The notes under the pieces are model-generated. The model made no database searches. It was not told the DNA's origin and saw nothing but the letters and a program-made list of their open reading frames with translations. Made by a program: the position numbers and the translations under genes. Source: Sphaerotilus natans (lineage in GTDB: Bacteria; Pseudomonadota; Gammaproteobacteria; Burkholderiales; Burkholderiaceae_C). From it: a stretch of 64,000 nt of DNA. The stretch is taken from the NCBI RefSeq assembly GCF_900156335.1, contig NZ_FTMZ01000014.1:57604-121603 (forward strand), given 5' to 3'. Positions within the stretch are counted from its first letter, which is position 1, and every line of letters begins with the position of its first letter. Positions 9,801 through 17,841 of this stretch are shown here, in pieces.

Positions 9801-10445
9801 TCCCAGCGCGGTGGCCAGCGTGCTGCCGGCCGCGGTGATGCCGCCCTGCGTGAGATCGCGCAGCTCCTGCACCATCTGGCCGGTGGTCATGCCCATCGAC
9901 TTGATGGCGTTGGCGCCGGTGATCGTGAACTGCTCGATCTGCTGCAGGGACATGCCTGCAGCCGTGGCTGGTCCGAGCAGCGCGCGGAAGGTGCTGATGA
10001 GGTCTTCGCTGCTGGCGGCGGTTTCGGCCGCGGCCCGCTGGAGGCGCGCGACCGATCCGGCGGCCAGGTCTTGCGCCTGCGCGAAGCTGATCGACTGGCC
10101 CTCGATCTCGACCATGCTCTGCAGGATGCCGGCCATGCCGAGCTGGGCCACCTCGGTCTCGGCGATGAAGCCGATGCCCTTGCTCGGGATCGCGGCCATG
10201 GCCTCGGCCAGGCGCTGCGCGCCGGCGGCGGCGCTGTTGAAGACCACCGCGCCCTTGGCGATGTCGCCGAGCGAGACGGCGACGGAGCGGACGCCGGAGC
10301 GCAGGCCATCGAGCGAGCGCGTGGCCGAGTTGGCGGCGCCGCTGATGCCCCGGCCCATGCTGGCAGCTTCGGCGCTGGCCTGGTTGACGGACTGCGAGTA
10401 GCCGCTGCGGTCCAGCGTCAGGCGGATCTTGATGTCGGTGGTCAT
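6810..10445 (-). CDS. Tail tape measure protein
   Basis: A 1211-residue protein, the longest in the phage, setting tail length and probably entering the host membrane on injection. It starts with the tape-measure N-terminal domain (residues ~1-210, IKIRLTLDRSGYSQSVNQASA...), continues as long alanine/glutamine-rich coiled coils, and has a hydrophobic segment near residues 465-490 (GVVMGALGGPVGIAITAITMLIG). The C terminus has the typical GEAGPEAIMPMPDG motif. It follows the G/GT chaperone pair, as in lambda. Its start overlaps the GT stop. Confidence 0.93.
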   Translation of the reverse strand: MTTDIKIRLTLDRSGYSQSVNQASAEAASMGRGISGAANSATRSLDGLRSGVRSVAVSLGDIAKGAVVFNSAAAGAQRLAEAMAAIPSKGIGFIAETEVAQLGMAGILQSMVEIEGQSISFAQAQDLAAGSVARLQRAAAETAASSEDLISTFRALLGPATAAGMSLQQIEQFTITGANAIKSMGMTTGQMVQELRDLTQGGITAAGSTLATALGLKDADIAKAKASSEGLFKFLMDRMSGFASTSQVYSQTLKGGWEALQEQITQASASAMAPAAEEAKRAISSISEALQGDGLKQGLSGIGEGLATSIRTMSEGVAIAREYSGAIGLVAGAYAALKIGQLAGEIQQTTQAKLGASAASRLAAAQAALEAVANDQVTQSSRQQLAALLAEQRAKVAALAQEQALTAARLRAAEAMAAQLVGQARLNALEQQVLPLRQQHAQQTAALEQAQQRLTAATNASSIAARGMGVVMGALGGPVGIAITAITMLIGKMMSARAEADKISKVQLSTDRMKADLAAGKQVSSTDASRLAAAQAEAEEKRDGLLAKVREGKYSMGDRSGSGFWGMGKSQVQQDRDDLAEAEKVVAEYTALNKQVQDAQAKAAGATPNINLRAGASSKGLDELLGDAKTAESVKKAGAEKLQQLEMQATRERELMLKRGATAKELAAFDALTAAGKSAIQRDTTLGLQELANKERKAALGPGATGENPEAAAARLEKAVADKRLAELKAASDLRLAQNETEQARLEAQHQAGLIGVEEFEARKTEIARERLQERIALIDAEIEAEAKRAPKDKAEQVARDTKIVQLRSDRAGAQADVDRLGITSQASAGARQLERDRETAARTVELWQTTQQRIDQLKQANASATTALITDPVAKARADAAAQVAEIQKLSSEQTRALQLQVELVADDGQREMLQQQIRTLAEETGRSVELVNRGLTERLKPGWQTMVEGWGDTQRMMREHSDQTMQSLLKGGEDAFVGLLQTGKLNVRSLIDSIAADFARVQFRQMVAGQGSSLLGSVGGLIGGLLGGVGSMGNAGAGNYSAAGLAAAFASAKGNVISAETAHAFALGAPFANKIVTAPTHFRFGAGGEKLGLMGEAGPEAIMPMPDGRGVQAISPDGRYLQTLGLGRDGNGRLSVVIPPGSKFATGGAFGASALTGGAAGHRGDTTITGGPISLTVSNDAQLLQHINKMMAAQQRDLIRRLEQAGVKI

Positions 10446-11142
10446 CTCAGGGACTGCAGCTCACGCTGCGCTCGCTCGTGGATGGTGGTCAGGGCCGCGC
10501 CTTCCATGACCTGCAGGGCCTCGAAGGCGGCGGCGGCATCGGCCGGCTTGATGCGCAGCAGACGGGCGACAGGCTCGATGGCGAGGTAGTCGAGCGCGAC
10601 TGGCCCGCCGGGCCCCATCCGCCACTGCCCGTAGAGGGCGCGGAAGAGGATGAAGGCGGTCCAATGCGACTCCCAGACCTCGATGTCGGGCTCTGGGATC
10701 GGGACGAGCCGAGGGTCGTCTTCGATGACCAGGCCACCGCCCAGGTGCTCGGTGCTGTCGTCGATCTGCTCGGGCGGTGAGGCCAGTGCCCGAGCGATCT
10801 CCGTCAGTTTTTTCGGGCGGCCTCGCTGGCGCCGGCCCGGTAGGCATCGAGCAGGACCTGGAAGGCCTGCGCGTCTTGCCACAGCAGCACGTCGATGGTG
10901 TCCTCGTTCCACGCGACCGGATCGCCGGCCTCGTCCACGATGCCGGCGCCCTCGGGGATCAGGACGGACAGGAAGCGGGTCGAGTCGAAGTCACCGCCGG
11001 CCAGCTCGCAGGCCTTGATGTGCGCCTTGTACTGGCGCGGGGTCATGGCCTGGCCGACGAGCGCGATCTCGACGGTCTGGTCGCCCTGCTGGAGCTGCGC
11101 GGTGAACGGGAACCGCGGCAGCGGACGCATGATGAAGTGCAT
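10442..11142 (-). CDS. Tail assembly chaperone GT fusion made by -1 ribosomal frameshift
   Basis: The longer product of the G/T pair. Ribosomes read from 11,142 to 10,807, slip back one base on the heptamer A-AAA-AAC (10,807-10,813), and continue in the -1 frame from LTEIARALASPP to the stop at 10,442, adding 121 residues to the 112-residue G protein. The zero-frame stop TGA follows the slippery site directly. The arrangement matches lambda gpG/gpGT in position (between tail tube and tape measure) and function as tape-measure chaperones. The downstream frame has no convincing start of its own. Confidence 0.82.
10804..11142 (-). CDS. Tail assembly chaperone G
   Basis: A 112-residue protein, starting MHFIMRPLPRFPF, that terminates at TGA right after the slippery heptamer. 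The start at 11,142 is preferred over one at 11,178 because GGAG lies about nine bases upstream and the longer version would overlap the tail tube gene. Such G proteins coat the tape measure protein before tail tube assembly. It lies between the tail tube and tape measure genes, as expected. Confidence 0.8.
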   Translation of the reverse strand: MHFIMRPLPRFPFTAQLQQGDQTVEIALVGQAMTPRQYKAHIKACELAGGDFDSTRFLSVLIPEGAGIVDEAGDPVAWNEDTIDVLLWQDAQAFQVLLDAYRAGASEAARKN

Positions 11143-11165
11143 GACGAGTCTCCAGAAGGCGACGA

Positions 11166-12185
11166 TTACAGGAACCACAGCCGCACGGCGTCGGTGAGTC
11201 CGGGGGCGCTGGGCTGCAGCGAGGCTTCGATGTCGGCGACGATCTGCCCGTTGACCTCGGCGGTCTTCTTGATGCTGGTGATCTTGGCGACGGGGGCGTG
11301 CATGCCCCAGCTCGAGCCCGCAGCAGGGGCGCCGGCGGTGTCGAGGGCGTGCATGAAGCCCATGCTGAAGCCGGTGCCGGCCTTGTCACGGCCGCACATC
11401 GCCACGTACTCGCTGGCCGACATGGCGCACTGGATTTTGATCGTGGGCTCGGCGTCGCTGATGTCGGTGTCATCGCCACCGCACCACGCCTGGTAGTCGA
11501 CCTTGGCGCCGCTCGAGAAGCTGTAGCTCGACATCAGGAACTCGGTGCCGCCGCTGAGGGCGGCGTTGGCGTAGGTGACGCCACCGACCGCGCCGATGCG
11601 CACCTTGCTGGTGTTGGTGGGCGAGCCCGGCAGGGGCAGCCGGCGCACGAACGTGCCGTTGGGCACCGCCGCCGCCGACACGTCTCCGTTGAGCCGGCCC
11701 TTGGCCTTGAAGGTGAGCTTGCCCAGCGAGTTGGTGGCCAGCGCGATGTCGATCGTGCCGAACACGTCTGCGCCGGGGTGGAGCTGGTCGCCGCTGTAGA
11801 CGGCCATGCTCAGGCCGATCTGGCTGCCGGGGTTCGGCGCCAGGTTGTATTCGGCGCGGGCGGTGATGCCGCTGCCGGCCGCCACCAGGGTTTCGGCGAA
11901 GCCGCCGCCCTTCAGCAGCGCCGCGAACCGCGGCGCCGCCCCGGCGGTGCCCGAGCCGATCACGCCCACGCTCAGGCTCTGCATGAAGTTGGCCGCGCCC
12001 GGCAGCACTTCGGGCGCGTTGAGCTTGCCGTCGAGCTGCGTGACGCGGGTGCGCTCGCGCTCATAGCCGACGTCGAAATCATCCTGCAGGATGAGCAGCG
12101 CATCGGTGGACGCGCTGAGGGTGGCGGGGGTGTTGCGTGCGGTCTGCTGCTTGACCAGCACGACGACCTGCTTGCCAGATGCCAT
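11166..12185 (-). CDS. Major tail tube protein
   Basis: A 339-residue structural protein starting MASGKQVVVLVKQQTARNTPA. The opening, with an acidic motif VGYERERTRVTQLDGK and the phrase LPGAANFMQSLSVGVIGSG, is typical of siphovirus tail tube proteins in Burkholderia- and Bordetella-type phages. It is preceded by AGGAG and followed by the G/GT pair, the standard gene order. It would form the hexameric rings of the non-contractile tail. Confidence 0.82.
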   Translation of the reverse strand: MASGKQVVVLVKQQTARNTPATLSASTDALLILQDDFDVGYERERTRVTQLDGKLNAPEVLPGAANFMQSLSVGVIGSGTAGAAPRFAALLKGGGFAETLVAAGSGITARAEYNLAPNPGSQIGLSMAVYSGDQLHPGADVFGTIDIALATNSLGKLTFKAKGRLNGDVSAAAVPNGTFVRRLPLPGSPTNTSKVRIGAVGGVTYANAALSGGTEFLMSSYSFSSGAKVDYQAWCGGDDTDISDAEPTIKIQCAMSASEYVAMCGRDKAGTGFSMGFMHALDTAGAPAAGSSWGMHAPVAKITSIKKTAEVNGQIVADIEASLQPSAPGLTDAVRLWFL

Positions 12186-12186
12186 G

Positions 12187-12387
12187 TCAGGCTCCTGAGG
12201 CTGCCGGGCTGGCGGGGTCGGTCAGCTCGGCGGGTTGTTGATCGGGCCAGTCCAGGCCAGCGGCTGCGGCGGTCTGTGCGTCGGCCGGGTAGAGGTGCAG
12301 ATCGGGCTGCAGGGTCCAGCTACCCGCCACAGGTGGCGTGGCAGGCAGGCCCGGCTCGATCGGGGGGATGCTGCGAGGCAGAGTCAT
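12187..12387 (-). CDS. Small uncharacterised protein before tail tube gene
   Basis: A 66-residue, proline-rich protein (MTLPRSIPPIEPGLPATPP...LYPADAQTAAAAGLDWPDQ). The start ATG overlaps the upstream stop (ATGA) and the stop lies one base before the tail tube start, so it is tightly embedded in the operon. I do not recognise a family. The open frame extends far upstream, but only this part avoids overlapping the tail terminator and connector genes. Confidence 0.55.
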   Translation of the reverse strand: MTLPRSIPPIEPGLPATPPVAGSWTLQPDLHLYPADAQTAAAAGLDWPDQQPAELTDPASPAASGA

Positions 12388-12875
12388 GCGGGTGGGTCCG
12401 AATAAGGGGTCAGGGTGTTGGCGACCGTGTGATGCATCAGGCTGATCTGCAGCGAGATGCGGCCGGTCGGCGCGGTGCCGCTGGCGGTCGTGCGGCGCAG
12501 GGCCTGGGCGACATCGACCGAATCGCCCTGGGCGTTGCAGTAGCCTGTGACGCCCAGCGGGGCCAGCGCGGCGCGGATCTGGGCCCACTGCAGTGCAGGC
12601 CAGAGCAGCTCGAGCACGGCATCGGCCGCGTGATCCGCGCTCTCGTCGACGCGGGGCAGAGCCTGGGCGGCGATCTCGATGTCCAGGTCGGTGATCCAGG
12701 TGACGATGTCGCCGAGGTAGCTCTTGTGGAGCCGGCTGTCGCCCAGCTCCAGGTTGATGGCCACGGAGGTCTCGGGCAGCGCCGCGGCGCGGCCGAGGTA
12801 GACGACGGCGGATGCGGGTGCAGCCTGGCGCACGACCCCGCCCAGCACCGACAGCAGGCTGGTGAAGACGCTCAT
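12384..12875 (-). CDS. Probable tail terminator protein (U-like)
   Basis: A 163-residue protein located between the FII-like connector and the tail tube gene. The core (SVAINLELGDSRLHKSYLGD, then VTWITDLDIEIAAQALPRVDESADHAAD) has the alternation of a beta sheet followed by a long helix seen in gpU-type tail terminators that cap the finished tail tube. Identity of the family is inferred from this pattern and gene order; no diagnostic catalytic residue is expected. Confidence 0.6.
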   Translation of the reverse strand: MSVFTSLLSVLGGVVRQAAPASAVVYLGRAAALPETSVAINLELGDSRLHKSYLGDIVTWITDLDIEIAAQALPRVDESADHAADAVLELLWPALQWAQIRAALAPLGVTGYCNAQGDSVDVAQALRRTTASGTAPTGRISLQISLMHHTVANTLTPYSDPPA

Positions 12876-13336
12876 GCCGCGATCTCCAGCACGAGGTGGA
12901 CGCGGCCACCGTCAGCCGGGATGGCCTCGGTGATGCGGTAGCTGCCGGCGCCCTCGCCCAGCGTGATCTCGACCGGTGCGCCGGTCTGCCGGGAGACGGC
13001 GGGCACGGGCTCGATCGGCTGGTCTGAGCTGTCGGTGAGGACCTGGCCGGTGCTGTTGGCCAGGTACAGGGTCTGGCTGTGGGCGTGCCACGGCTGAGGG
13101 GCCGCGGACTGCCCGGCCCAGGCGGTGGGCACCAGGGCGGCGTCGACCGACAGCGTGCATCGGGTGGCGCCGACGCGGGTGTCCCACTCGCTCTGCTCAC
13201 TCCAGCTGCGCCGGAAGATGCCCCGGAACGGCTGGCCGGCCAGCAGGCCGGCGCAGTTGCTCAGGTGGTGGTCGATCGCCTCGCTGAGCATCGCGCGGAC
13301 GCCAGCAGCGGGCAGATCGTCGAGCGAGTAGGTCAT
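12872..13336 (-). CDS. Head-tail connector, FII-like
   Basis: A 154-residue protein with the two halves of lambda gpFII: an N-terminal helix followed by PFRGIFRRSW and TRCTLSVDAALVP, and a C-terminal barrel part ITLGEGAGSYRITEAIPADGGRVHLVLE. Between them an extra segment (TLYLANSTGQVLTDSSDQPIEP) resembles the tail of the 86-residue protein at 17,842-18,102. The start at 13,336 overlaps no upstream gene; the longer open frame does. It would attach tails to filled heads. Confidence 0.68.
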   Translation of the reverse strand: MTYSLDDLPAAGVRAMLSEAIDHHLSNCAGLLAGQPFRGIFRRSWSEQSEWDTRVGATRCTLSVDAALVPTAWAGQSAAPQPWHAHSQTLYLANSTGQVLTDSSDQPIEPVPAVSRQTGAPVEITLGEGAGSYRITEAIPADGGRVHLVLEIAA

Positions 13337-13341
13337 GCGGG

Positions 13342-13674
13342 TCAGCGGATCGCGCCGTCGAGCAGGACCGTCACGGTGCTCACGCCGGCAGCCTTGGCGG
13401 CGACGGCGGCACCGACCAGCGTGTTGTTGGTGGCGGTGGTGGTCAGCCGGCGGTTGGTGTTGTCCCAGTACAGCTTGGCGCCCGCGGCGACGGTGTCCGT
13501 CGACAGGCACGGCAGGCTGAACACCCCGTCGCGCTTGGCCTCGACAGATTCGCCCGAGAGCGCATCGTTGGCGGCGACAGCGAAGATGCTGCCGACCAGC
13601 AGGCCATTGCCCGAGGCGAGCGCATAGGGCGCCAGCAGCGAGAGCGTGGCGCCGAGTTGGATGAAGTTCTTCAT
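13342..13674 (-). CDS. Capsid cement/decoration protein, DUF2190
   Basis: A 110-residue protein immediately downstream of the capsid gene. The pattern GLLVGSIFAVAANDALSGESVEAKRDGVFSLP (quoted in parts: GSIFAVAANDA, SVEAKRDGVFSL) and KLYWDNTNRRLTTTATNN is characteristic of DUF2190, which includes capsid-stabilising proteins. It likely trims the outer shell during expansion. A clear ribosome site (AGGACATCCTCCC) precedes the ATG. Confidence 0.8.
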   Translation of the reverse strand: MKNFIQLGATLSLLAPYALASGNGLLVGSIFAVAANDALSGESVEAKRDGVFSLPCLSTDTVAAGAKLYWDNTNRRLTTTATNNTLVGAAVAAKAAGVSTVTVLLDGAIR

Positions 13675-13707
13675 GGGAGGATGTCCTTCAGCTTGGGGCT
13701 GTGGGGA

Positions 13708-15693
13708 TCAGGCGCCGGTCGCGCGGGTCAGGCCGCGCCAGTCGACGGCACCGGCGGCGAAGTCCAGGCGGCAGCGCATCTGCAGGCCGTCGACATCGAA
13801 GCCGACCTGCTGGTCGATCTGCGGGCCTTCGGCACCGTCGAGGTAGCAGTACTCGATGGTGTCGTACACGCCAGAGTCGGTGGCGAGGTACCAGGCGGTG
13901 GTCGACGAGGCGTCGAGCAGCGGTTCGATGATCGGCTCGACCGCCGAGCGACCGTTGCCGGCGAACTCGTTGATGTCGGTCTGCTTGGCCGGCACGTAGT
14001 TGGCGTTGGTCAGGATGTAGGCCTGGGTCTCCAGCGCCGCCGGGGCGATCAGGTAGGCCGGGGCGAGGTTGAGCGGGTCGCTGGCGCCGGCCTCCTTCTG
14101 CATGCGCATCTGCAGACGGGACGCCCGCAGGGCATCCAGCGACAGCGCGCTGCCGCCGCCGGTGGTGTTGTTGGCGTGGTCGGCGTGGAACAGCGCCTTG
14201 TTGTCGCCCATGACCTTGTTGCCGGTCAGCAGCGAGTACACGGTCATGTTTTCGAACCGCCCGGCGGCGTTGCCGAACTTCTTCAGGATCGTGCCGAAGG
14301 CGCGCAGGTCATCGTTGATGATGGCGTGGCGGGTCAGCGCGACGATGCGGCCGGCGGTGCCGAGCTTGTAGCTGGTGCCGGAGTCGGTGAACGCGCTGTA
14401 CTTGAACTCGCCGGCCTCGTTGAGCGGCTGCAGGTCGATCTGACCGTCGAGCTGCACGATGTTGATGGCCTTGAAGTCGGGGGCGTTCGGCGCCTTGGCG
14501 GCCCAGCGGCGGTAGGTGGTGGAGACGGCGTCATAGGACTGACGCAGGCGCTTGTTGGCGACGTTGGACAGCAGCGTCGCGAAGTCGCTCGAGCCCATGT
14601 AGCCGGGGGCCGAACGCATCTGCAGGATGTGGCCGGCCAGGGTGTGGCGGTCCATGCCGCGGGTGCTGACACCGTGCGCCTCGAGGTGCTCGCGGCCCAT
14701 CTCCATCAGGCTCATGCCGCGGAAGCGCTTGCCGTTGTCGGTCAGCTTCGCGGCCGAATCGAGCCGCGAGGCCACGACCTCTTCGATGCCGCGCAGGCGG
14801 GTCTGGGTCTCGTCCGAGACGGTGCGCACGTTGACGTGACCGCCCGCCTCGTTGTCGGTCTTGGCCTTGGCGCGCAGGATGGCCAGGCCGGCGTCAGCGA
14901 CCGACAGGTTGCGGCCGATCAGGTCGGCGGCCTGCTCGGGCACGCCGGCATCCTTGCAGAGCGTGATGATCTCGATCGAGCGCTGGCGCTCGGCGGCCAG
15001 GATGGCGTCGTTGTTCGGCGCGGTCGGCTCGGCCGTGGCAGCGCCGCTCGAGGTGTTGGCTCCCATCGGGGACTCCTTGGTGTTGAGGGCGGCACTCGCC
15101 CGGGTGGTGATCTGGCAGGGGTAGGTCTGAGCGACCGGATCGGCGGCGCGCGTGGTGGCGCCGGTGTCGAAGGGCACGGTGACGAAGCTGATTTCGTGCG
15201 GCGTCCAGCGGGTGGCGCGCACCAGCGGGTGCTGGCCGCCATCGGTGCGGTCTTCGGGTTCGATGACTTCGTACCGCTGGACCGTGTAGCCGACCGAGAT
15301 GTTGCGGATGATCCCGGCCTTGATGTCGGCGACCAGGCCGGCCTTGCCGGGGTCCTGGCTGAGCTTGACCCGGGCATGGCCTTCACCTTCCGCTAGCCAC
15401 CCGCGGGTGGCGATGCCGAGGATGCTCGACAGCCCGTAGGTGCTGTGGCTGTTGAGCGCCTGGACGCTGCCGGAGTCGAAGCGGGTCATGTCGACGCTGG
15501 CATCGTCGACCACCAGTTCTTCTTCGTAGTAGCGGCCCTCCCCCCAGTCGTAGCGCAGGCCACGCGCGCCGGTGGTCCAGACCACGTCGACGGTGTTGTC
15601 GGCCTCGTTGTAGGAGGCCGGCACGATCTGGGCCTCGCGGCGCTGCATGGGCAGCTGGTGCAGGTGCTCGGCGGATGCGGTTGCGGTCGTCAT
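13708..15693 (-). CDS. Prohead protease - major capsid protein fusion
   Basis: A single 661-residue frame joins two usually separate proteins. Residues ~1-190 look like an HK97-type prohead protease: a core with HSTYGLSSILGIATRG, IIRNISVGY and a Ser in TPHEISFVTVPFDTGA. After a linker and a helical delta/scaffold-like stretch (~200-330) comes an HK97-fold major capsid protein (~330-661, KLTDNGKRFRGMSLMEM... to DWRGLTRATGA). The protease would cut itself free during prohead maturation. I start at 15,693 (MTTATASAEHL); the frame is open to 15,774 but that would swallow the conserved leader element at 15,717-15,746. Confidence 0.88.
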   Translation of the reverse strand: MTTATASAEHLHQLPMQRREAQIVPASYNEADNTVDVVWTTGARGLRYDWGEGRYYEEELVVDDASVDMTRFDSGSVQALNSHSTYGLSSILGIATRGWLAEGEGHARVKLSQDPGKAGLVADIKAGIIRNISVGYTVQRYEVIEPEDRTDGGQHPLVRATRWTPHEISFVTVPFDTGATTRAADPVAQTYPCQITTRASAALNTKESPMGANTSSGAATAEPTAPNNDAILAAERQRSIEIITLCKDAGVPEQAADLIGRNLSVADAGLAILRAKAKTDNEAGGHVNVRTVSDETQTRLRGIEEVVASRLDSAAKLTDNGKRFRGMSLMEMGREHLEAHGVSTRGMDRHTLAGHILQMRSAPGYMGSSDFATLLSNVANKRLRQSYDAVSTTYRRWAAKAPNAPDFKAINIVQLDGQIDLQPLNEAGEFKYSAFTDSGTSYKLGTAGRIVALTRHAIINDDLRAFGTILKKFGNAAGRFENMTVYSLLTGNKVMGDNKALFHADHANNTTGGGSALSLDALRASRLQMRMQKEAGASDPLNLAPAYLIAPAALETQAYILTNANYVPAKQTDINEFAGNGRSAVEPIIEPLLDASSTTAWYLATDSGVYDTIEYCYLDGAEGPQIDQQVGFDVDGLQMRCRLDFAAGAVDWRGLTRATGA

Positions 15694-15716
15694 GGGCCGC
15701 ATCGTGCCGAGGTGAC

Positions 15717-15746
15717 TGTCCAAAGTCGTGATGAGGTTTGGACGGT
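15717..15746 (-). promoter_or_regulatory. 30-bp palindromic leader element, copy 1 (capsid gene)
   Basis: Exact duplicate of 19,816-19,845. It contains the dyad GTCCAAA-N12-TTTGGAC (15,718-15,743). It ends 23 nt before the capsid start codon, the same distance as the other copy from gpW. A downstream CGGCACG is also shared at equal spacing. It could be an operator for an HTH protein or an RNA hairpin. Confidence 0.7.
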
Positions 15747-15835
15747 CTGCAGCAGGGTCTGAGGACGGTGTCAAGCGCCTGCTGTGATCGGGTGCGGGCT
15801 TGCCGGCGGGTCAAGCCTTACCGGCAGGGCCTGTG

Positions 15836-17839
15836 TTAGTACGTCACCGTGCCGGCCACGCCGCCGAGACTGACAAGGTACGATGCCCCATCGTATGTCA
15901 GGGAGATGTCGCACGAGGAGTACGCAGACACGGCGATTGACGTGGCCGCAGGCTTCCCGTTAACAAGCTGCCCGCCTCCGGTAGCGACCGTCAAAGCTTG
16001 CGACGATGCATTAACCACGCGAAAGGCCATGCCCAGATTCGCCGCGGCGGCGGTGGGGAGCGTCCATGTAGCAGTGCCTGCGGAGTACCGGTTTACAACT
16101 TCCCCCACGTTGACATCAGAGAGTGTCAGCGAGGCTGCGTTACTGTTCGTCACGCGGCGGCCAATTCCGAGTTTCCCGGCCTTCATCCAGCGCGTGCCTG
16201 CGGGCACGATAAAATCGCCAACAGACGGCGAGACGCCGTTCTGCGGTGCGGTTCCGGCAAATTGCTGTACCCAATTTCCAGATTCGTCGCGCCAGGAACC
16301 ATTGATTCCGAAATTTTGCCGGAAACCAGAGACAATCGACGTGCGCAGGTATGACAGTCCACCCGCTGCGCTGTCAATATCCCAATATCCACCATGATTA
16401 ATCAAGTCTATCGTGCACGCGCACGCGCTGCGCATACAAACTGTGTTGTACGCCTGCGTTGTGCCCGGCACCTGATTGATACCGAGGTGGCCCGCAACCC
16501 CCTGCAGGACAACGGCTGTTGTCGCGTTACCCTCTAGATCAACGTCGATAATGTTGAAGTTAGCAATTGACGAGCTTGGCTCGCTCACGAGTTCGAGGTT
16601 CGGGAACCCTTTTGTCGTGAGCGTCATCGTATTGCTGGCATTTGGGTAGATGATATCCCCAGAGCTGCGCACCTTCCGGCTGAGGGTAATGGTCCCCGGT
16701 CCTGTGGTGGTGCTGCGCGAGTAAACAAAATATGTGGAGTAAAAAGTAAATCCGTTTGTCGATTGGGTCACGCACACCGGCATTTCAAGCGGGTAATAAG
16801 ACGTGTCAGTTACCGGGATAGGGCTACCAATCGTGATAGACGTGCCCTGAATAAGTTCCTGACGCTCGCCACCAACAAAGCGGTTGACCTGCAGTTTGCG
16901 TCCGCCGATTTCATTTAGCGTCGTCCCGTTTCGGGCGGCGATCATGATGCCACGGCTGCCGTTGGTGCTCGCAGGCTCCCCGTACAAGCGCGTTAGCGTC
17001 GAGTTCCCAGGGCTCAGTACCGCATTAGATGCCGACCCGATGAACGCCGCAATGCCGAGCGTGGCCCGCATGGACTGCAAATTATCAAAACTGCACTCGA
17101 TGAAATTTTCAAAATAAAATCCCCAAGCCGTGCAATTTAGTGCGTAGAGGTTACTGAAGGCCGAATTGATAAAGGACGATTTGTAATTCGCGCCGCCCTT
17201 CACGGCGTACGTGAAATTCTCGAAGCCGCAGTTTTCAAAGCCTGCCCCAAAAACAGCCATTGCGTTAAATGCGGCAGTGCTTGCAAGCGGCGATACTGCG
17301 TCATCCATATTGCAGCCGTATGCCGCAAAAGTGCCATTACCCTCCAGCACCGTCCCGCCGATAAATGCAGTATATGCATCTGGCGCCGCAGCACTCACAT
17401 ATGGCACCGGGTGTACTCCACGATACCTGACCCCAGATATTGCCGGGAGGCTTGCAGTCAGCGTGATGCGGCCCGCTGGAAGTTGGACAATCCCGCCGCC
17501 GTCTGCCGCTGCTCTTGCAGCCGCTGCTGCGATGGCCTCAGTCGTCGGCATCGTCGGCGCATAGACCCCACCACCTGACACCGAGGCTTGAGCCTCAGCC
17601 AGCGTCATCGTCGCCACAGGCCCCAGACCTGCGATCTGGGCGGCTGAATGCGTGTGGTCAGCGTCAGCGGCGCCGAGCGATTCCGGCGAGTGCGTGTGGT
17701 CGGCAGGTGCGGCCCCGATCAGCGACTGAATCTCGCTGATCGGGATTTCGTAGGGGCCTTGCCCTGCGCGTTCGACGTAGACACGATCGGTCGGCTGCAG
17801 GGGCAGGGGCAGAGAGGGCGAATCGGTGATGCGAGGCAT
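15836..17839 (-). CDS. Tailspike / tail fibre with pectate-lyase-like repeats
   Basis: A 667-residue receptor-binding protein. The N-terminal ~80 residues carry two copies of an ADHTHS-type motif (APADHTHSPESLG, AADADHTHSAAQI) typical of phage fibre attachment regions. From ~100 an AAAAARAAADGGGIVQLPAGRI segment opens what looks like a right-handed beta-helix with many short Asn/Gly turns (FENCGFENFTYAVKGG, ECSFDNLQSM), as in capsule-degrading spikes. The C-terminal ~100 residues form a separate beta domain. Base composition is visibly more AT-rich than its neighbours, and the gene lies between portal and capsid rather than with the tail genes, both suggesting acquisition. Confidence 0.8.
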   Translation of the reverse strand: MPRITDSPSLPLPLQPTDRVYVERAGQGPYEIPISEIQSLIGAAPADHTHSPESLGAADADHTHSAAQIAGLGPVATMTLAEAQASVSGGGVYAPTMPTTEAIAAAAARAAADGGGIVQLPAGRITLTASLPAISGVRYRGVHPVPYVSAAAPDAYTAFIGGTVLEGNGTFAAYGCNMDDAVSPLASTAAFNAMAVFGAGFENCGFENFTYAVKGGANYKSSFINSAFSNLYALNCTAWGFYFENFIECSFDNLQSMRATLGIAAFIGSASNAVLSPGNSTLTRLYGEPASTNGSRGIMIAARNGTTLNEIGGRKLQVNRFVGGERQELIQGTSITIGSPIPVTDTSYYPLEMPVCVTQSTNGFTFYSTYFVYSRSTTTGPGTITLSRKVRSSGDIIYPNASNTMTLTTKGFPNLELVSEPSSSIANFNIIDVDLEGNATTAVVLQGVAGHLGINQVPGTTQAYNTVCMRSACACTIDLINHGGYWDIDSAAGGLSYLRTSIVSGFRQNFGINGSWRDESGNWVQQFAGTAPQNGVSPSVGDFIVPAGTRWMKAGKLGIGRRVTNSNAASLTLSDVNVGEVVNRYSAGTATWTLPTAAAANLGMAFRVVNASSQALTVATGGGQLVNGKPAATSIAVSAYSSCDISLTYDGASYLVSLGGVAGTVTY

Positions 17840-17841
17840 GG

